Assembly: GCA_018340805.1 (NCBI GenBank)
Contig: JACMZG010001914.1
Span: forward strand, 4,207,153-4,271,152
DNA from: Microvelia longipes
Lineage: Eukaryota; Arthropoda; Insecta; Hemiptera; Veliidae
Reading direction: 5' to 3'
Length of the DNA stretch: 64,000 bases
Part shown: one piece after another, positions 1 through 12,305 of the stretch
Numbering within the stretch: the first letter of the stretch is position 1
How the letters are laid out: each line of letters begins with the position of its first letter
The notes under the pieces: model-generated
What the model saw: only the letters and a program-made list of their open reading frames with translations
Told to the model about the DNA's origin: nothing
Databases searched by the model: none
Program-made: the position numbers and the translations under genes

Positions 1-1665
1 CGAGTTCGTTTAAATACCTAGGTGCCCATATTTCGCAGTTATATAAAAGAGTTGATAAAGCTAGGCTGTTAAAAAGAGTGAGTTTTGTTGCCCATGAATC
101 TGATTTTGAATTTATTAATATATTCCGGACTTGGGCTGGGCTATATTACCTTTCGATATAAAGTATTTGCTAGCTTGTAAAAACTGCCGGATGATGAAAA
201 TGGAACACCTAAGTAGTTAAACTTTTCACAAATTCAACTTTGTTGCCGTTGTTAAGTTAAGGGCCTGAGTTTTTCGGTTTAGTAGACCGTGAGAAAATAA
301 TAGCTTTAGTTTTAGTGTGTTGACCTCAAGACCATTTTCCGAGCAGTACAATAACAGAGTGTCTAAAAGTTCTTGAGCTTCTGTCCAGCAACTTGACAAG
401 AATAGTACATCGTCAGCATAAAGCAACATTAGAATCCTAATAGCATTACCGAGCTTGACTCCAATAAAGCCTTTAGACTTAAAAAAATTAACAATATCAG
501 AAATGAATAAACTAAAAAGGGTGGCTGACAGTGGCTCGCCTTGTAAAAGCCCACGAGTAATTTCAATCTTTTCCCAGAAGCTATTTTATTTTTTACAGCA
601 AGAGCAGCTTGATCATATATTGCTTTTAGAACTTTAATTATTTTAGGACTCAAACCAAGTCCGAGTAATTTTTTCCATAACAAGTCATGAAAAATAGAGT
701 CGAAGGCTCTAGTGAAATCTATGAAAATAACAATCAGATAAGCAACCTTATTTTAATTTTAACGAAGTTACAGCGTGCAGTATAAATATATTGTCGATGC
801 AACCACGACCTATGCGAAAGCCAGATTGTTCTTCTGGAATGATTTTATTTGTTTCAGTCCATTTACTTATTCTACTTAATAAGATGGATGAAAATATTTT
901 TTCAATGGAATTGAGAAGCGCTATGCCCCTATAATTAGAACAATCTGACTTATCTCCTTTTTTTATGGAGCATCGTTAAAAAACTTTCTGACCAACTAGC
1001 GGGAACTGATCCAGACGAAAAAACCTCATTGTATAAGTGCAATAGATGGTTTAGCCAAGGTTCTGGTAGTCTGGAGAAGAATTCATATGATAAAGCATCG
1101 GGACCTGCGGCTTTACCATCCTTACATTTATTTAGAGCTTCCTTCAGTTCGCTTAGCGTTATATTACAGTCTAAGAAAGGGTGAGGAGGGTTTGCATCAA
1201 GTAAGAGAACATCTAGGGTTGTATAAGTCCTAGCAGGATAAAGCAAGCTTAGAAATGAATGCCAAGATGATAGGTCTATAACATTTTTATTGACTTCACG
1301 GTTATGTTTAAATTTTTTAACAGCCGCCCAAAATGGTTTTGTATTTTTTGTATCAGCAAGTTGATCAAGACACTCCCTCTCGTATTGTAATTTACTTTGC
1401 CTCAATACAGTCATGTATTGCCGTTTAGCATTTAAAAAATCATCAACGAGTATTCTATTTTTATGTTTATTTCTCCTACAGCGCCTAAGAGCAATTCTAA
1501 ATTTATGCTTTGCTTCATGGCAAGACTGGTTGAACCATGGCGAAATATCATGCGTATTTTGAAAGTTAGAAGAGGAATTATTCAAAGGTTGGAACATATA
1601 TGAGTTAAGAGCAGCTTGTTTTATTGAATTTATAAAAAAAGAAGTAGCGCGGGTTGTGCTATCTA
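1..1665 (-). pseudogene. Non-LTR retrotransposon (LINE) ORF2 fragment, reverse transcriptase
   Basis: Broken ORF2 of a LINE, read from 1665 down to base 1 and continuing beyond the window. The most 5' part (about 1660-950) is the linker before the RT, with a GPDALSYEFF-like segment. It is followed by an RT fingers motif (NYRGIALLNSIEKIF, about 920-875), the FDSIFHDLLWKKL region (about 700), the catalytic YADD box (about 420-410), a NYLGV motif (about 200) and a YNCEIW motif near base 30. These lie in several minus-strand frames. One shift falls at an A run near 960. Upstream of 1665 the frame is closed and no endonuclease domain is seen, so the copy is 5'-truncated. The clade was not determined. 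An RT relic is certain; activity is excluded by the frameshifts. Confidence 0.88.
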
Positions 1666-1814
1666 ATCAAAGTAGATCTAACCTAGTAGACCTTTATAAT
1701 CGATTGTTAGTAACAATAATCTACCCTATCAAAGTAGATTTAAACTATAAGTTCTTAGTAATTGATAGTTAGTAACTATCGATTAGATCTAACTAACTCA
1801 TGATCGTGGGGATA
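1666..1814. repeat. Short AT-rich stretch of imperfect palindromes
   Basis: The motifs AGTAGATCTAAC, TAGTAGACC and ATCGATTAGATC recur in both orientations between the LINE fragment and the next element. No coding potential is seen. It may be LINE 5'-junction filler or a degraded small repeat. Confidence 0.35.
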
Positions 1815-2615
1815 CGTTGTCGCAAATTTTCATTGTCACTAATGGCCATTGGAGCAAAATTATTTCAAGGTCGTTAAACTTGATCGATGACGCAAAAAGG
1901 ACGATGTCGCAAATGTTCGTTATGCAAATCTCATTTTTTACGTTATTTTTGCTATTTCACGCCAAAGTAGGGAAAAACTTGATAAAAATAAGGTTTTCTA
2001 GTTGTTTTTCTTTTTTAAAATTATCAAAAATGTTAATATGTTAATATAAAATTATGTAAAAAATGTTTGAATGAGCAAATATCTTCTAGTTAGATTTTTG
2101 AATCTTCTATATTGACACCTCATTTGGCTTCTCAGTTTTGATTGCCTTCATGATTGTGTCAATGAATGTGTAATGAATAGGTTTTTTGTTTGCCAAGCTC
2201 TCTTTTGCCTTAAAATGTCCGAAAAACCTCAGCAACACGATAAAATACACAATTAACACTATATACATAAAACTTTGTAATAATAAGTATAAAAAAAACC
2301 ATTTATTTCACTGTAAGTCACTGTCAACGACGTGTTTTAATAATCGAAGTATGGCTTGTTTACAATTTTTAGAAGTAGGTGGCGTGTTTGTCAAAAATGT
2401 TCGATGAAGCAAAAAGAAAATTTTTAATATAAATACATTTTTTTGCAAAATCTTACAGTTATGACCATTTTCCATGGATCCACTTGTCTTCTTTTTAGAA
2501 AATTACAGCTGGAAAACACTTAAAAAAATTTATGTCAAGAATGTTCGTGGAGCAAATTAGGAGGAGTAGGATTTGCTCCAGTGGACGTTTGTGACACTGA
2601 ACATTTGCGTCAACG
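1815..2615. mobile_element. Putative DNA transposon remnant with imperfect terminal inverted repeats
   Basis: The left end (from CGTTGTCGCAAATTTTCATT at 1815) reads again as an inverted, diverged copy ending at 2615 (ATTTGCGTCAACG). Both ends share the order GTCGCAAAT, TTCAnTGTCAC, TGGAGCAAA over about 45 bp. The interior is AT-rich and has no recognisable transposase. No clear target duplication was found, so the superfamily is open. Confidence 0.5.
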
Positions 2616-2622
2616 GAGGCGA

Positions 2623-2936
2623 CGGACCCATCACTCGTTTCAATTATACCTTATACTGTTTATTTATATCGATTTATCTCAATTCAAGAGAGAAGAGTTG
2701 TGTGGAAAAGATTTTCCAAAGTATGATTAAAAATATATACTTCACAAGATCCCATGTATCATCGGATGTATCATCGTCAACTCATGGGCTTCAATTTGAT
2801 ACATGGGATCTTGTGAAATATATATTGATAATCATACTTTAGAAAATCTTTTCCACACATCTCTTCTCTCTTGAATTGAGATAAATTAATATAAATAAAC
2901 AGTATAAGGTATAATTGAAACGAGTGAATGGGTCCG
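2623..2936. mobile_element. Fold-back element, ~139-bp arms around a 36-bp loop
   Basis: Left arm 2623-2761 begins CGGACCCATCACTCGTTTCA. The right arm 2798-2936 is its inverted copy, ending TGAATGGGTCCG. The arms are nearly complementary apart from a few substitutions, giving a ~314-bp hairpin-forming unit typical of fold-back MITEs. No coding capacity is present; the ORFs here are palindrome artefacts. Confidence 0.7.
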
Positions 2937-3699
2937 AGAGATGCTGATAGATAACTAGTTCCAGGACCCCGCATCACTTTACCTGCTTCATCTCTACGCA
3001 GAGCCCACGCCATATCCGCCTGCTATTTGTTTTATTTATAAACTGATCCTCTTCGTGAGTTTGTTATCCTCAGTTTGTTGCAAAAGGTATTTAAATTGTT
3101 TTTTCCGGCGTGTTATTTTTAGTTTTTCTTGTTAATTGTATTTTCATGATTAATGTAAAATATTATACTGACGGTACTTGTACTAGTACCGGGACTTGCC
3201 ATGAATCACCAAGTACCAGACCGAATCATTCACTTAGTACCACTCACATTTTGTTTATTGCTTTTAAGCTGACTCTTATTGCATGGGGGATGACGCTTTA
3301 AATCTATTTGTTACACAACATAGTGACCCCGTTAAGGATAAGAAAATAGTGAAAAATGCATCTAAAATACAAACAAACACATAGTAGGTACCAACTATTT
3401 TACAAGGCAAATTTACCTTATGACAAATGGTTTCCTATTGTACATTATAAAGAAATTGTAAACAGTGATAAACTTTTTTTACTTTTCCTTATCTTTTTTA
3501 CTATTTTGCGAATTTTCAAACAAAAATAAACTTATGAGATTAGGGTCATGAAGGTAGGATGGGGTTGGAGATGAATATTTTGGGAGAAGAGGGATCTACT
3601 AATCAAGAATATATAAATATTTTAGAAATCAATCTAGTCTTAAATCTTTGTGGAAAAGTCAATCTACTGTTGTAGTTGATCTATTCAGGATAATTTCTT
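2937..3699. other. AT-rich intergenic DNA, no gene seen
   Basis: Scattered short direct repeats occur (GTACTTGTACTAGTACCGGG near 3170). No splice-flanked ORF, no RNA gene and no clear transposon end was recognised. Confidence 0.5.
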
Positions 3700-3963
3700 G
3701 TATGACGTCATTATCCCGTAAAAATTACTCAACGAAAATATTAAACGTGGAATAATGATGCAATCAGATTAATATTTTAATTAACACATGTGCCAATTAT
3801 CTCATTATCAGCATTAGTTCAATTTTTATCAAATGACTTGTGTACGTTTTTGTAAAAAATTAGAAAATCATCCAATTGGGTTGAAAGTTGTTACAAGTAT
3901 TTACCTTTATATAATAAATAAGTGCAGTAAGTTTCGTTTCAATACGCTAAGTATATACATGAT

Positions 3964-4744
<781 letters not shown>

Positions 4745-4765
4745 TACATGATTTTGTTGGATTAT

Positions 4766-4825
4766 AAAGTTAAGCAGCATTGAGCGTGGTCAGTTTTGTA
4801 TGGGTGACCGCTGAGAATGATACGG
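4766..4825 (+). repeat. 5S rRNA-derived segment (box A to box C) in R5S
   Basis: AAAGTTAAGCAGCATTGAGC, then GTGGTCAGT, then TATGGGTGACCGCTGAGAAT, follow the order and spacing of 5S rRNA positions ~48-105: box A GTTAAGCAGC, the intermediate element and box C GGATGGGTGACCGC. It is not a functional 5S gene, since the first ~45 nt and the 3' stem are absent, but the internal Pol III promoter elements are largely kept. Confidence 0.8.
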
Positions 4826-5090
4826 ATGCATTTACTATCTAAGGATGAGCAAAGTGAGTCCGAAGACACGCTGCAGTATAAATTTGGCGAATTGCACATT
4901 CTGAGGACGAGCGAAGCCAGTACTAAGCAGGGAATATGAGCGTAGCGGATCCGATGTGATGAGGAAAAGTTCCGAGATACCCCGAACCCCATTTTTTTTA
5001 TGAATATGTGTGACGTCATTAACCCACAATAATGACTCAATGATATAATCAATAATATAAAAAAAAAACACAAGACTAAAGAAATGTCTG

Positions 5091-5260
5091 ATCAGGTATA
5101 TATCTTTGATTTGTCTTCATATCACATGTGTGATCTTTATACACATGTGATATGTAGACATCTTTGATATGTCTACATATCACATGTGTGATCTTTATAC
5201 ACATGTACTACTTCGTATGAAGTAAAATCATCATGTATCATACTTCGTTTGATACACGCA
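5091..5260. repeat. Palindromic TCACATGTGTGAT repeat block
   Basis: The phrase CATATCACATGTGTGATC occurs twice, with inverted partners (ACACATGTGATATG) between. This gives overlapping hairpins and a ~65-bp direct repeat. It is followed by a second small palindrome around TACTTCGTATGAAGTA. Confidence 0.6.
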
Positions 5261-6065
5261 TGAAGTTAAAAATTGATTATCAGCATTATTTCCTATTTTA
5301 TCGATTGACATGTATAACTAAGTGTAATAAAATTACGTTTTTGACTACTTAATGTTTTCACACAATGTTATATCGTGGCAGAATGCCAGAATATAATGAT
5401 TATATGCGTATTTTGAGCATTTCATGCTCAAAAGACGGAGAAATCAGCTGCCATATTTGGTACGTAACGTATTTTAATTTGAAGATACGTGAAACCTGGT
5501 ATAGGTTTTGCGCATAAACTATTTACTAAGAACTAAAAACGGTAAAAAGTCCGGTAACTAACTATTAACGGTTGAAAGTCGGCTTTGTTTTAGTAATTAT
5601 AATGGGCGAAGAGACGAAAACTTGTTTAGTTTTATTCCTTCTTATTAAATAAGAGTAATTAGTCGAAGATGTCGGTAGATATGCGAGTAAAATTTGCATT
5701 TTTATTCTGCACCGAGTATACTTTGCATTTTAATAAATTATATAATCAAGTTGTCTGGTAACATAATACAACACGCAGGTCGCATCGATGCGACACTATT
5801 ATCGCCTGCAGAATACATCGACTGCGGTTTCGCTCTAATTGGGATCTTCCTTTATTTAGTAGTTATTTAACACTTAAATTCAAATTATTTGTGACAATTT
5901 TATTCCCTCTAATTAATTTAGATTATTTTAATTAATTGGTGTGTCGGGGAGGAAACAAGAATTTTCCACGTTATGTAACTTCCCAACTGAGTTTTCTCAA
6001 CTCTATATAAAACTTTGTCAGGAATATTTACATTTAGCTCTTTCTTGCTAAATATGTTCCATATT
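5261..6065. other. Intergenic DNA, no gene seen
   Basis: Apart from a small hairpin (TTTGAGCAtttcaTGCTCAAA near 5412) I see no coding exon, RNA gene or transposon end. Confidence 0.5.
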
Positions 6066-6636
6066 AATAGTTATTTATGCCATAAGGCTGAGAAGTGTGT
6101 CTTTATGTCACAGCAATTAGATTTACCGACGAGCGAAGCGAGTCGGGAAAAATTGCCAAGACATAAAGACATTCTCAGCCGGATGGCATACACTATTTTT
6201 TTTGAGGTAGCACTTAATACTTAATTGAAAAAAACAAACGTCCAATTAACTTCTTATTATCGTCGTCATTGAATTCATCCATAGCTTCACACTTTTACTC
6301 AAAAATGTAAAAGCTTTACAAATAAACACACAAAAATTGTCAATTAGTTAGAACACCTTTTAAAAACGAAAAAAAATTAGTCTACGAACAAAAACAGAAA
6401 CAAAATGAACGTTTTTAAAGAAATCTCATGAGGGTTTTACACAGATTGTTTTTTTGAACACGCTACATTACAGTAATGGCGGCAATATATGAATTACTTT
6501 TATAGGAGTTTTTTTACATTCATTATTGTCCTCGGAGGTGAAAAGTACTAAATAACCTCCTGTAACAATAATGATTGGCTTCTCATCCTAAAAACGGTCC
6601 AATAAAGTGCTCAATTACGTACTACCTCAAAAAAAC
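6066..6636 (+). repeat. Dispersed ~600-bp repeat with a terminal hairpin, copy 1
   Basis: The same sequence occurs in reverse complement at 40160-40774. The left end holds a long imperfect hairpin at about 6078-6195: GCCATAAGGCTGAGAA pairs with TTCTCAGCCGGATGGC, enclosing a GACGAGCGAAGCGAGTCGG core. The right end runs to ACGTACTACCTCAAAAAAA. No open frame is conserved between copies, so it is a non-autonomous mobile repeat of unknown class. Confidence 0.75.
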
Positions 6637-7924
6637 CATATTATATACAAGACGTCGCCAGCTGCATTACACCTACCATAATGGTCTCGTCTGTTTTACC
6701 AAAGTTACCTGTTCTGGTCATACTGGCAAATTTTATTTGGGAAAAATTCACTAATGCAGTGGCTGGTGTGAAAGACAAATCCGTTTTACAGGTCCGGATT
6801 TAAAACAAGTTGCCCATTATGAAATGAGACTTTCCTACCAATAGGCTTAAAAATTGTAATACGAGGATGCAAAAAATATTAATTGATATATAATGATATA
6901 CAAGAAAAATGCGCATCTATTAATATTGATGCGGTTTTTGTGGTTGAGGCTTCTTTGCACTTAAAAACTTCAAAAATCATTTGAAACGTTTTTAGTAATC
7001 AAATATTTTTTCATGATTTTCAAAAATTTGTCAAAAAGTGACGCTTATTAGATACGGCGATTCATACAAATTTGCTAAATGTGTTAGAGCAGTGACGTCA
7101 TTCAACCAAGTGATACTTGTTTTAAAAACATTCATGCCGTATTTCCAAATAATAAGTCCGTGGGTTATTTTAGTTATACTTATAGGATTAATTGTAACTC
7201 GGAAAAATTACGTGAAGAAACTGGAATGACTCGTCGATACTGTGGCGAATGATAAGATAAGAAGGTAGAACCGGAAAATCCAAATACACTAACCTATAAT
7301 TTTATAGTATTGCACGTATATTGCATCTATCCCATGATAAGCAGTAGATATTAATTAACGTACTCATACTGTAACGTCATTTGAAACTTCAAATGTTACA
7401 TTTGAGACTTAACTTCGCAACTTGAGACTTAAGATTACGATTGGATTATTACGTAAATTTGACTGAACACGTATGACATAATGTATTTATGACAAATAAA
7501 ATTTTCCAAAAAAAGAAAATTCTAACAGAAAATTATCATGCTACTAATCCTTTTTATAGTTAAAAGTATAAATTCATAAGCTTGAAGCCTTTTAATCGTT
7601 TTGATATGTCAACATAATAAGTCAACCTTTAAATGCAACATGTCCAATGTTAAAGGTAATTTATCAATAAAAAAATTTTCCTCGGCTTAAAATTATCTCA
7701 TTGAATATGAGATAATCCTATTTAATGGAATATAATGTATGGATAATTTTTTAGGGCTTAATCCGTTGTTATAAGAAGTATTTGATCTAAAAATTGCGTT
7801 TCGACCATAGAAATATTATGACTAGAGAAAATTCAATTAGTTGAATTTATAAGCATCAAAAAAGTAACCTGAACAGTGTATTTTTTTACATGCTACACGC
7901 AATTTGTTTCGCTTGCACCAAAAT
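6637..7924. other. Intergenic DNA with weak R5S traces, no gene seen
   Basis: A diverged fragment near 7095 (AGTGACGTCATTCAACC) recalls the middle of R5S. No exon, RNA gene or complete element was recognised. Confidence 0.45.
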
Positions 7925-8930
7925 TTGTTACGTAAAAAATAAACTGGTACCAAATTTCAACTTTATTGGATTATATTCCGTTTTTTAACACATTTGTTCT
8001 GAAAACAGATACATGTCCTTCGGTAAAAATTGAACTAAAGCCAAGGATGTTGAATAAAGGGGATGACGCATTAAGGAACATTTCTGACCCCATGGAAGTT
8101 GTATGAGATAGAGAAATAGGAGCAAACTTACCTTCCCTTAGGTTATAATTAAAAAAGGCGCCAAACGCAGGTCATGTAGCTAAGTTGTTATCCAATTCTT
8201 GGTTGTCGAGTTTGCTTCTCAACTTTCTTCAGTGCTTTCGTTACTGTTACATTTGGTGCTTGTCAAGTCATTTGTGCTTATATTTTACATTTTGGACTCT
8301 AGGTAGCCACTTTAGTGAGTGTAATTAAAGCTTTACCGTTTACTTTTCGTAGAGAGTTAATACTTTGTCTTTTTAGAGCCTAGTGAAATGTTTAGCTAGT
8401 TTTCAAGATTCAATTTTGGTTGTAATGTTCTTAATTTTCTTTAATGTTGTTAATTTTAAGCAATGTTAACAAAAAAACAGTAATATGAACTTTTTTCTAT
8501 TTGTTTATAAGCTTCGCAAGCATAACAATAAGAAACCCATTGACAGTTAAGTTTGCCTCTAAATTTTAAGACCTGCGCTGTTATAAGGATCATAAGCATG
8601 CGCAGTTTGTACCAAGCATGTGCAGTTAGTTTTTGACGTGTGTTTCGTGTTGAATTCTTCTCTATGTTTTGATTTTCGATGATTTGATTTCGATTCACTT
8701 TGTTGAATGGCAATTCGACTTAGTGCGTCATCCCCTTTATTCAACATCCTTGACTAAAGCTAACAATGAGATGAAACCGGGTTCGTTTGATGGTCTAGTA
8801 TTGACTACATTCGTACTAAAGTTCAAATCGATCGATTTTTCCACTTTTCATCAATTTTGACATTTTTGCCGTTTTGCTAAGTCATTAATGCCGTTTAATG
8901 ACTTCATGAAAACATTGAATTTTACCAACT
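7925..8930 (-). repeat. R5S copy (minus), interrupted by a hAT-like MITE
   Basis: Bases 7925-8041 and 8761-8930 together read as a continuous minus-strand R5S middle: GGTACCAAATTTCAACTTTA ... TAAAAATTGAACTAAAGC, then AACAATGAGATGAAACC ... TTAATGACTTCATG. The hAT-like MITE at 8042-8752 separates the halves. Confidence 0.7.
8042..8752. mobile_element. hAT-like non-autonomous element with 29-bp TIRs
   Basis: The left TIR 8042-8070 starts CAAGGATGTTGAATAAAGGG. The right TIR 8724-8752 is its perfect inverse, ending CATCCTTG. A perfect 8-bp target duplication ACTAAAGC lies at 8034-8041 and 8753-8760. The TIR/duplication pattern is that of hAT elements. The 650-bp interior has no transposase-like ORF. 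The longest minus frame (8713-8456) resembles nothing I know. Confidence 0.9.
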
Positions 8931-9462
8931 CTTCAGCAAGAGTTGTTAAAATTAAAAACATGACAGATTCTAGTCTGACCATGTTAAATTTTTAATTTTT
9001 AACTAGTTTTCAATAGTTTTTAATTATTTGGATTCTTTGTTACCTTTATTAGTGTTTAAGTTATTAATTTTTAGTGTGTTGTTATTGATGTAAGGTCAAA
9101 CTTAAAAAAAGTTTGTGATAATGCCTGAAGATGACTACAGAGCTAGTCGAAATATATATCGCAATTTATAAATAAATAATTGTGTCTAAAATGTCTAAAT
9201 AATTGTAGAACTAAAACCTATAGTTTATACTATTTGTGCAACAACTCTTCAGCAAGTAATTACACCCTAAACGTGGTCTTAATGTTTTATTCCGAGATCG
9301 AGTATAACGAGACCGAAGTAATATTACTTCTTACTTACTAAGCCTTGTGTAAACATGCCGTTCTAAAGACGAGCGAAGCGAATCCGATGTTCGATGGATC
9401 ATTGTTTTTATTCTGAGGTAAAGGATACCACCTTAATAGTCCAAAAAGGCCGGACATGAAAA
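8931..9462. other. Intergenic DNA with a LINE/PLE-like 3' motif and an R5S tail scrap
   Basis: Around 9120-9160 the phrase ATGCCTGAAGATGACTACAG followed by AGTCGAAATAT matches a motif common at the 3' ends of invertebrate retroelements. At 9363-9400 a short GACGAGCGAAGCGAATCCGA block is an R5S tail fragment. No gene is seen. Confidence 0.45.
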
Positions 9463-10562
9463 AATGTGACTCATTTTGTACTACTTCAAACCAAATGTTT
9501 CTGCAAATATATCTTAAAGTATGAAGAGAGCCATAAGAAGTGCGCCTTCACATTCCTATGAAGGGCTCCTTCATAAGAATGTGCATGCTCAAAATTTTAG
9601 AAAATCACACAAATTTCAGTTTTCTTGAAATAAGTGGTCCCTTGTGGGTCGTGCGCAAAACACGAAAATATTTTTTAAAGGTGATAAAATTTTCTGTAAA
9701 ACGAGTTTTAATCATCAAAATTGGATAACTACAATCAGAGTTATTACTAAAACTCTGAAAAAATGGTTATTTTATGCAAAGGCAGCGAATTTCTTAGGAA
9801 AAATATTGCCATTTGTGCATTGCCATTTAACAAATGTCATAACTTTTTATTGTATCTATCCGATTTTGCCGAAAAACACTTTTTTTACAGGCAATTTAAT
9901 CTTTAAAAAATGTTCTCTTCATGTTTTGCACACGACCTACAGGGAACCACTTATTGCAAGAAAACTGGAATTTTTGCGATGTTCTAATATTTTGAGCGAG
10001 CGCATCCATATGGAAGGGCTCCACTCTGGATAGGCAGAATATACTTTTCCTTCGTAATTAAAGGTATTGGTTGGGCTTTGAATTTAATTTTGAATTTAGT
10101 TGGCATTGATGCCGCTAGATAGTGGTAAATAAATAATGCATTATTTATTGGTATTTGTCCCTTTACTGACCAGGTCTGGGGAGTTTTTCTTAAATCGAGT
10201 CAGTCTGCCAAAGTCATACGCTACGTTTACACGCCGGCTAAAATTACGCTTCCACGCTATAATTATTGGTTTAGTTTTGCTCAATATCGCTATTTCGTTT
10301 TGTATTCACCGCTCAAAATTAATTTATTCGTTGCACAATACAGTCTTTAAAATACCTTTTCACCTCTGCGCAAAGTATCCCTTTCCTACGTCCTTTTACC
10401 ACCCAAAAACTTGGCTACATCTACACCAAAAGGAATCCTACAACGAGATAAGATTTCAAATAATTTTATTTCAATCAAATATTTTATTTTGTACAGTCCT
10501 CCGCTCAACCAGGTATATTTTCTGAAAAATTTGGTTTGAAGTAGTACAAAATGAGTCACATT
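9463..10562. mobile_element. 1.1-kb DNA element with 34-bp perfect TIRs and an internal inverted repeat
   Basis: Termini 9463-9496 (AATGTGACTCATTTTGTACT...) and 10529-10562 are exact inverses. Inside, a second imperfect inverted repeat pairs about 9550-9690 with about 9880-10025 (AAGTGGTCCCTTGTGGGTCG against CGACCTACAGGGAACCACTT). ORFs of 129 codons at 9644-10033 and 10136-10525 show no transposase motif. The 10030-10525 part may be a separate insertion. Confidence 0.65.
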
Positions 10563-10599
10563 ATTTAAGCCTGGCTCTTGGACTGTAAGCTAGTTGGAA

Positions 10600-10680
10600 A
10601 ACATGACATCCTAAGTACTAGCGAAGAGAATCCGAAGATGTTCGAAAGATATTACGAGGTACCCCATACCCGATTTGTTT
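10600..10680 (+). repeat. R5S 3'-end fragment
   Basis: Only the terminal part remains: AGCGAAGAGAATCCGAAG, then ATTACGAGGTACCCCATACC and CGATTTG. This is the 5'-truncated state expected of a retroposed repeat. Confidence 0.65.
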
Positions 10681-11961
10681 CGTTAATTCGAAGTATTCGA
10701 CACATTTATCACAAATCCAAATGGGAATCATTTATATAATAGATAGATTATCCATTATGTAATGAAAACAAACATCACTACTATTAATCGTTTTAATTAG
10801 ACAAAAACACAAAGACAAACGAATTAACCAGCAACAAGCACAGCTGGCTCTGATATATGTCAGCAGCTGGAAACTATTTTACATTTTATTAAAATCAGCA
10901 CTTACTGTATGAATTATTTAAATAAAATAATAATTTAATTATAAACTGATGGCATTGAATTTTAATTGAATATCAACCTATTAATAAAATATATAAATGT
11001 TTTATTTACCTGGTATTTTTGTTTTTTCAATAAACGACTACATGTTAATATGTAATATCATGTATACCTTTTAAATTATATATCTAAAAGTATTAAATCT
11101 CCTAATAAAATATCTCAATTTAAAAAAAAATATTTTAAACCTTATTAATAAGCTAGATTTAGAGACTATTACATCTTGGCTTACAAATCCTATTAAAATA
11201 TGATAAAAATGTGTTTTTTGTTATTGTTCTTTTAACAGAATGTATTAAAAAAAATTTAAATTTACTTTAACTTTTTATATTTATTATATTGACTACCATC
11301 TTTTAATATAGTATGTTACCTAAGTTTTCTTTTAATTTTGTTTTGTATTTTTAATTATTTTTCCATTTTAATTTTTCTTTTCTCTCTTTCTTAATCTTAC
11401 CTCCCCGAAATATTTATTTGTATTTTTGTTATTATATATTAATTGTATTAAAAATTGTATAATTGTATATTAGCAATAAAGGAAGTATTCGAATTTGAAT
11501 AAATTAAATAATATCCATGAAATTAAATTATTGTATAATGTGTGTTCAAAAACAAAACCAAAAAGAACAAAACAAATCGAAGTAAAAAGAGTCTGCTGTA
11601 TTCCATTTTGGCATTTTATTAAATATGAATCATAATGTAAAGTATAATTAAAAATAATTGTAATGAATAAATAAACAGGGGGTAATTATGTAAAACTAGT
11701 TACATTTGCAAGTTACATAAGTTATTAATGTTGTATTATGTCTGTAATACCTCAGGTCGTGAGTTTTACTACCTTATGGGAGAATTTTTTTTGAAACAAT
11801 GCGCTAATGAGATTGTTGTGTTTGTCAGAAGTTGATTTTTTTTCGATTTGCCTGGAGGTATACTAGGGATTTGAAGGATAAGCTTCAATCATAATATTTA
11901 TTATTTTAGAACTTAATATTATACTTCTTTTATATTTATCTATAAAGTTTGAGTATACTTA
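10681..11961. other. Very AT-rich intergenic DNA, no gene seen
   Basis: No ORF above background, no splice-flanked coding exon and no transposon terminus was found. Much of it is simple A- and T-rich sequence. Confidence 0.5.
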
Positions 11962-12262
11962 CATAGAGATACATACTAGAGGGAGCATAGCCTATCTCAA
12001 TACATTGAAAGACCTGAAACATCGTTTTGAGGCTCTCAGGGGATCTATGTAACCTCATTGAAACCTTCTTCAAGAGTAAGTTAAGATTATTATAAATCAA
12101 TTGTTTTCGGCTTTCCGCATATTGTTTGTGTTTTGATTTGTATTTTTAACGTTCTTCTGTTACTGTAATTTTGTACTGATTATTTGATTATATTATATAG
12201 GTTACTTTTTTGATGTTTCAAAATTTATCCAATAGGGCCCCTCTAGTTATAATATCTCTATG
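11962..12262 (+). mobile_element. Family I hAT-like MITE (copy Ia)
   Basis: It begins CATAGAGATACATACTAGAG and ends CCCCTCTAGTTATAATATC followed by TCTATG; the ends are inverted. The 8-bp flanks are TATACTTA (left) and CATACTTA (right), 7 of 8 matching. The body carries the family phrases 'ctctcaggggatctatgtaacctc', a segment near GTGTTTTGATTTGTATTTTT and 'caaaatttatccaatagggcccctc'. Non-coding, 301 bp. Confidence 0.85.
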
Positions 12263-12274
12263 CATACTTACAAT

Positions 12275-12305
12275 AATTTGCCCGGCTTCGCAAGCCGGGC
12301 AAATT
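12275..12305. other. Perfect GC-rich hairpin
   Basis: AATTTGCCCGGCTT, loop CGC, then AAGCCGGGCAAATT: a 14-bp perfect stem followed by TTTCTT. It lies in otherwise AT-rich DNA directly beside a MITE target site. It looks like a bacterial rho-independent terminator, but no bacterial gene is nearby. Confidence 0.8.

Noticed and set aside
3..160. Plus-strand reading with FKYLGAHIS, resembling a LINE motif
   Set aside because: The neighbouring YADD, NYLGV and YNCEIW motifs are all on the minus strand in the right order, so the plus reading is a shadow.
4766..4825. Functional 5S rRNA gene
   Set aside because: The first ~45 nucleotides and the closing stem of 5S are missing, and the same truncated form recurs in all copies.
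10136..10525. 129-codon ORF as a candidate transposase
   Set aside because: No DDE/D or zinc-finger pattern, and the frame is not supported by any second copy.
12275..12305. Bacterial gene terminator indicating horizontal transfer
   Set aside because: No bacterial-type ORF, ribosome site or codon usage on either side; kept only as a hairpin.
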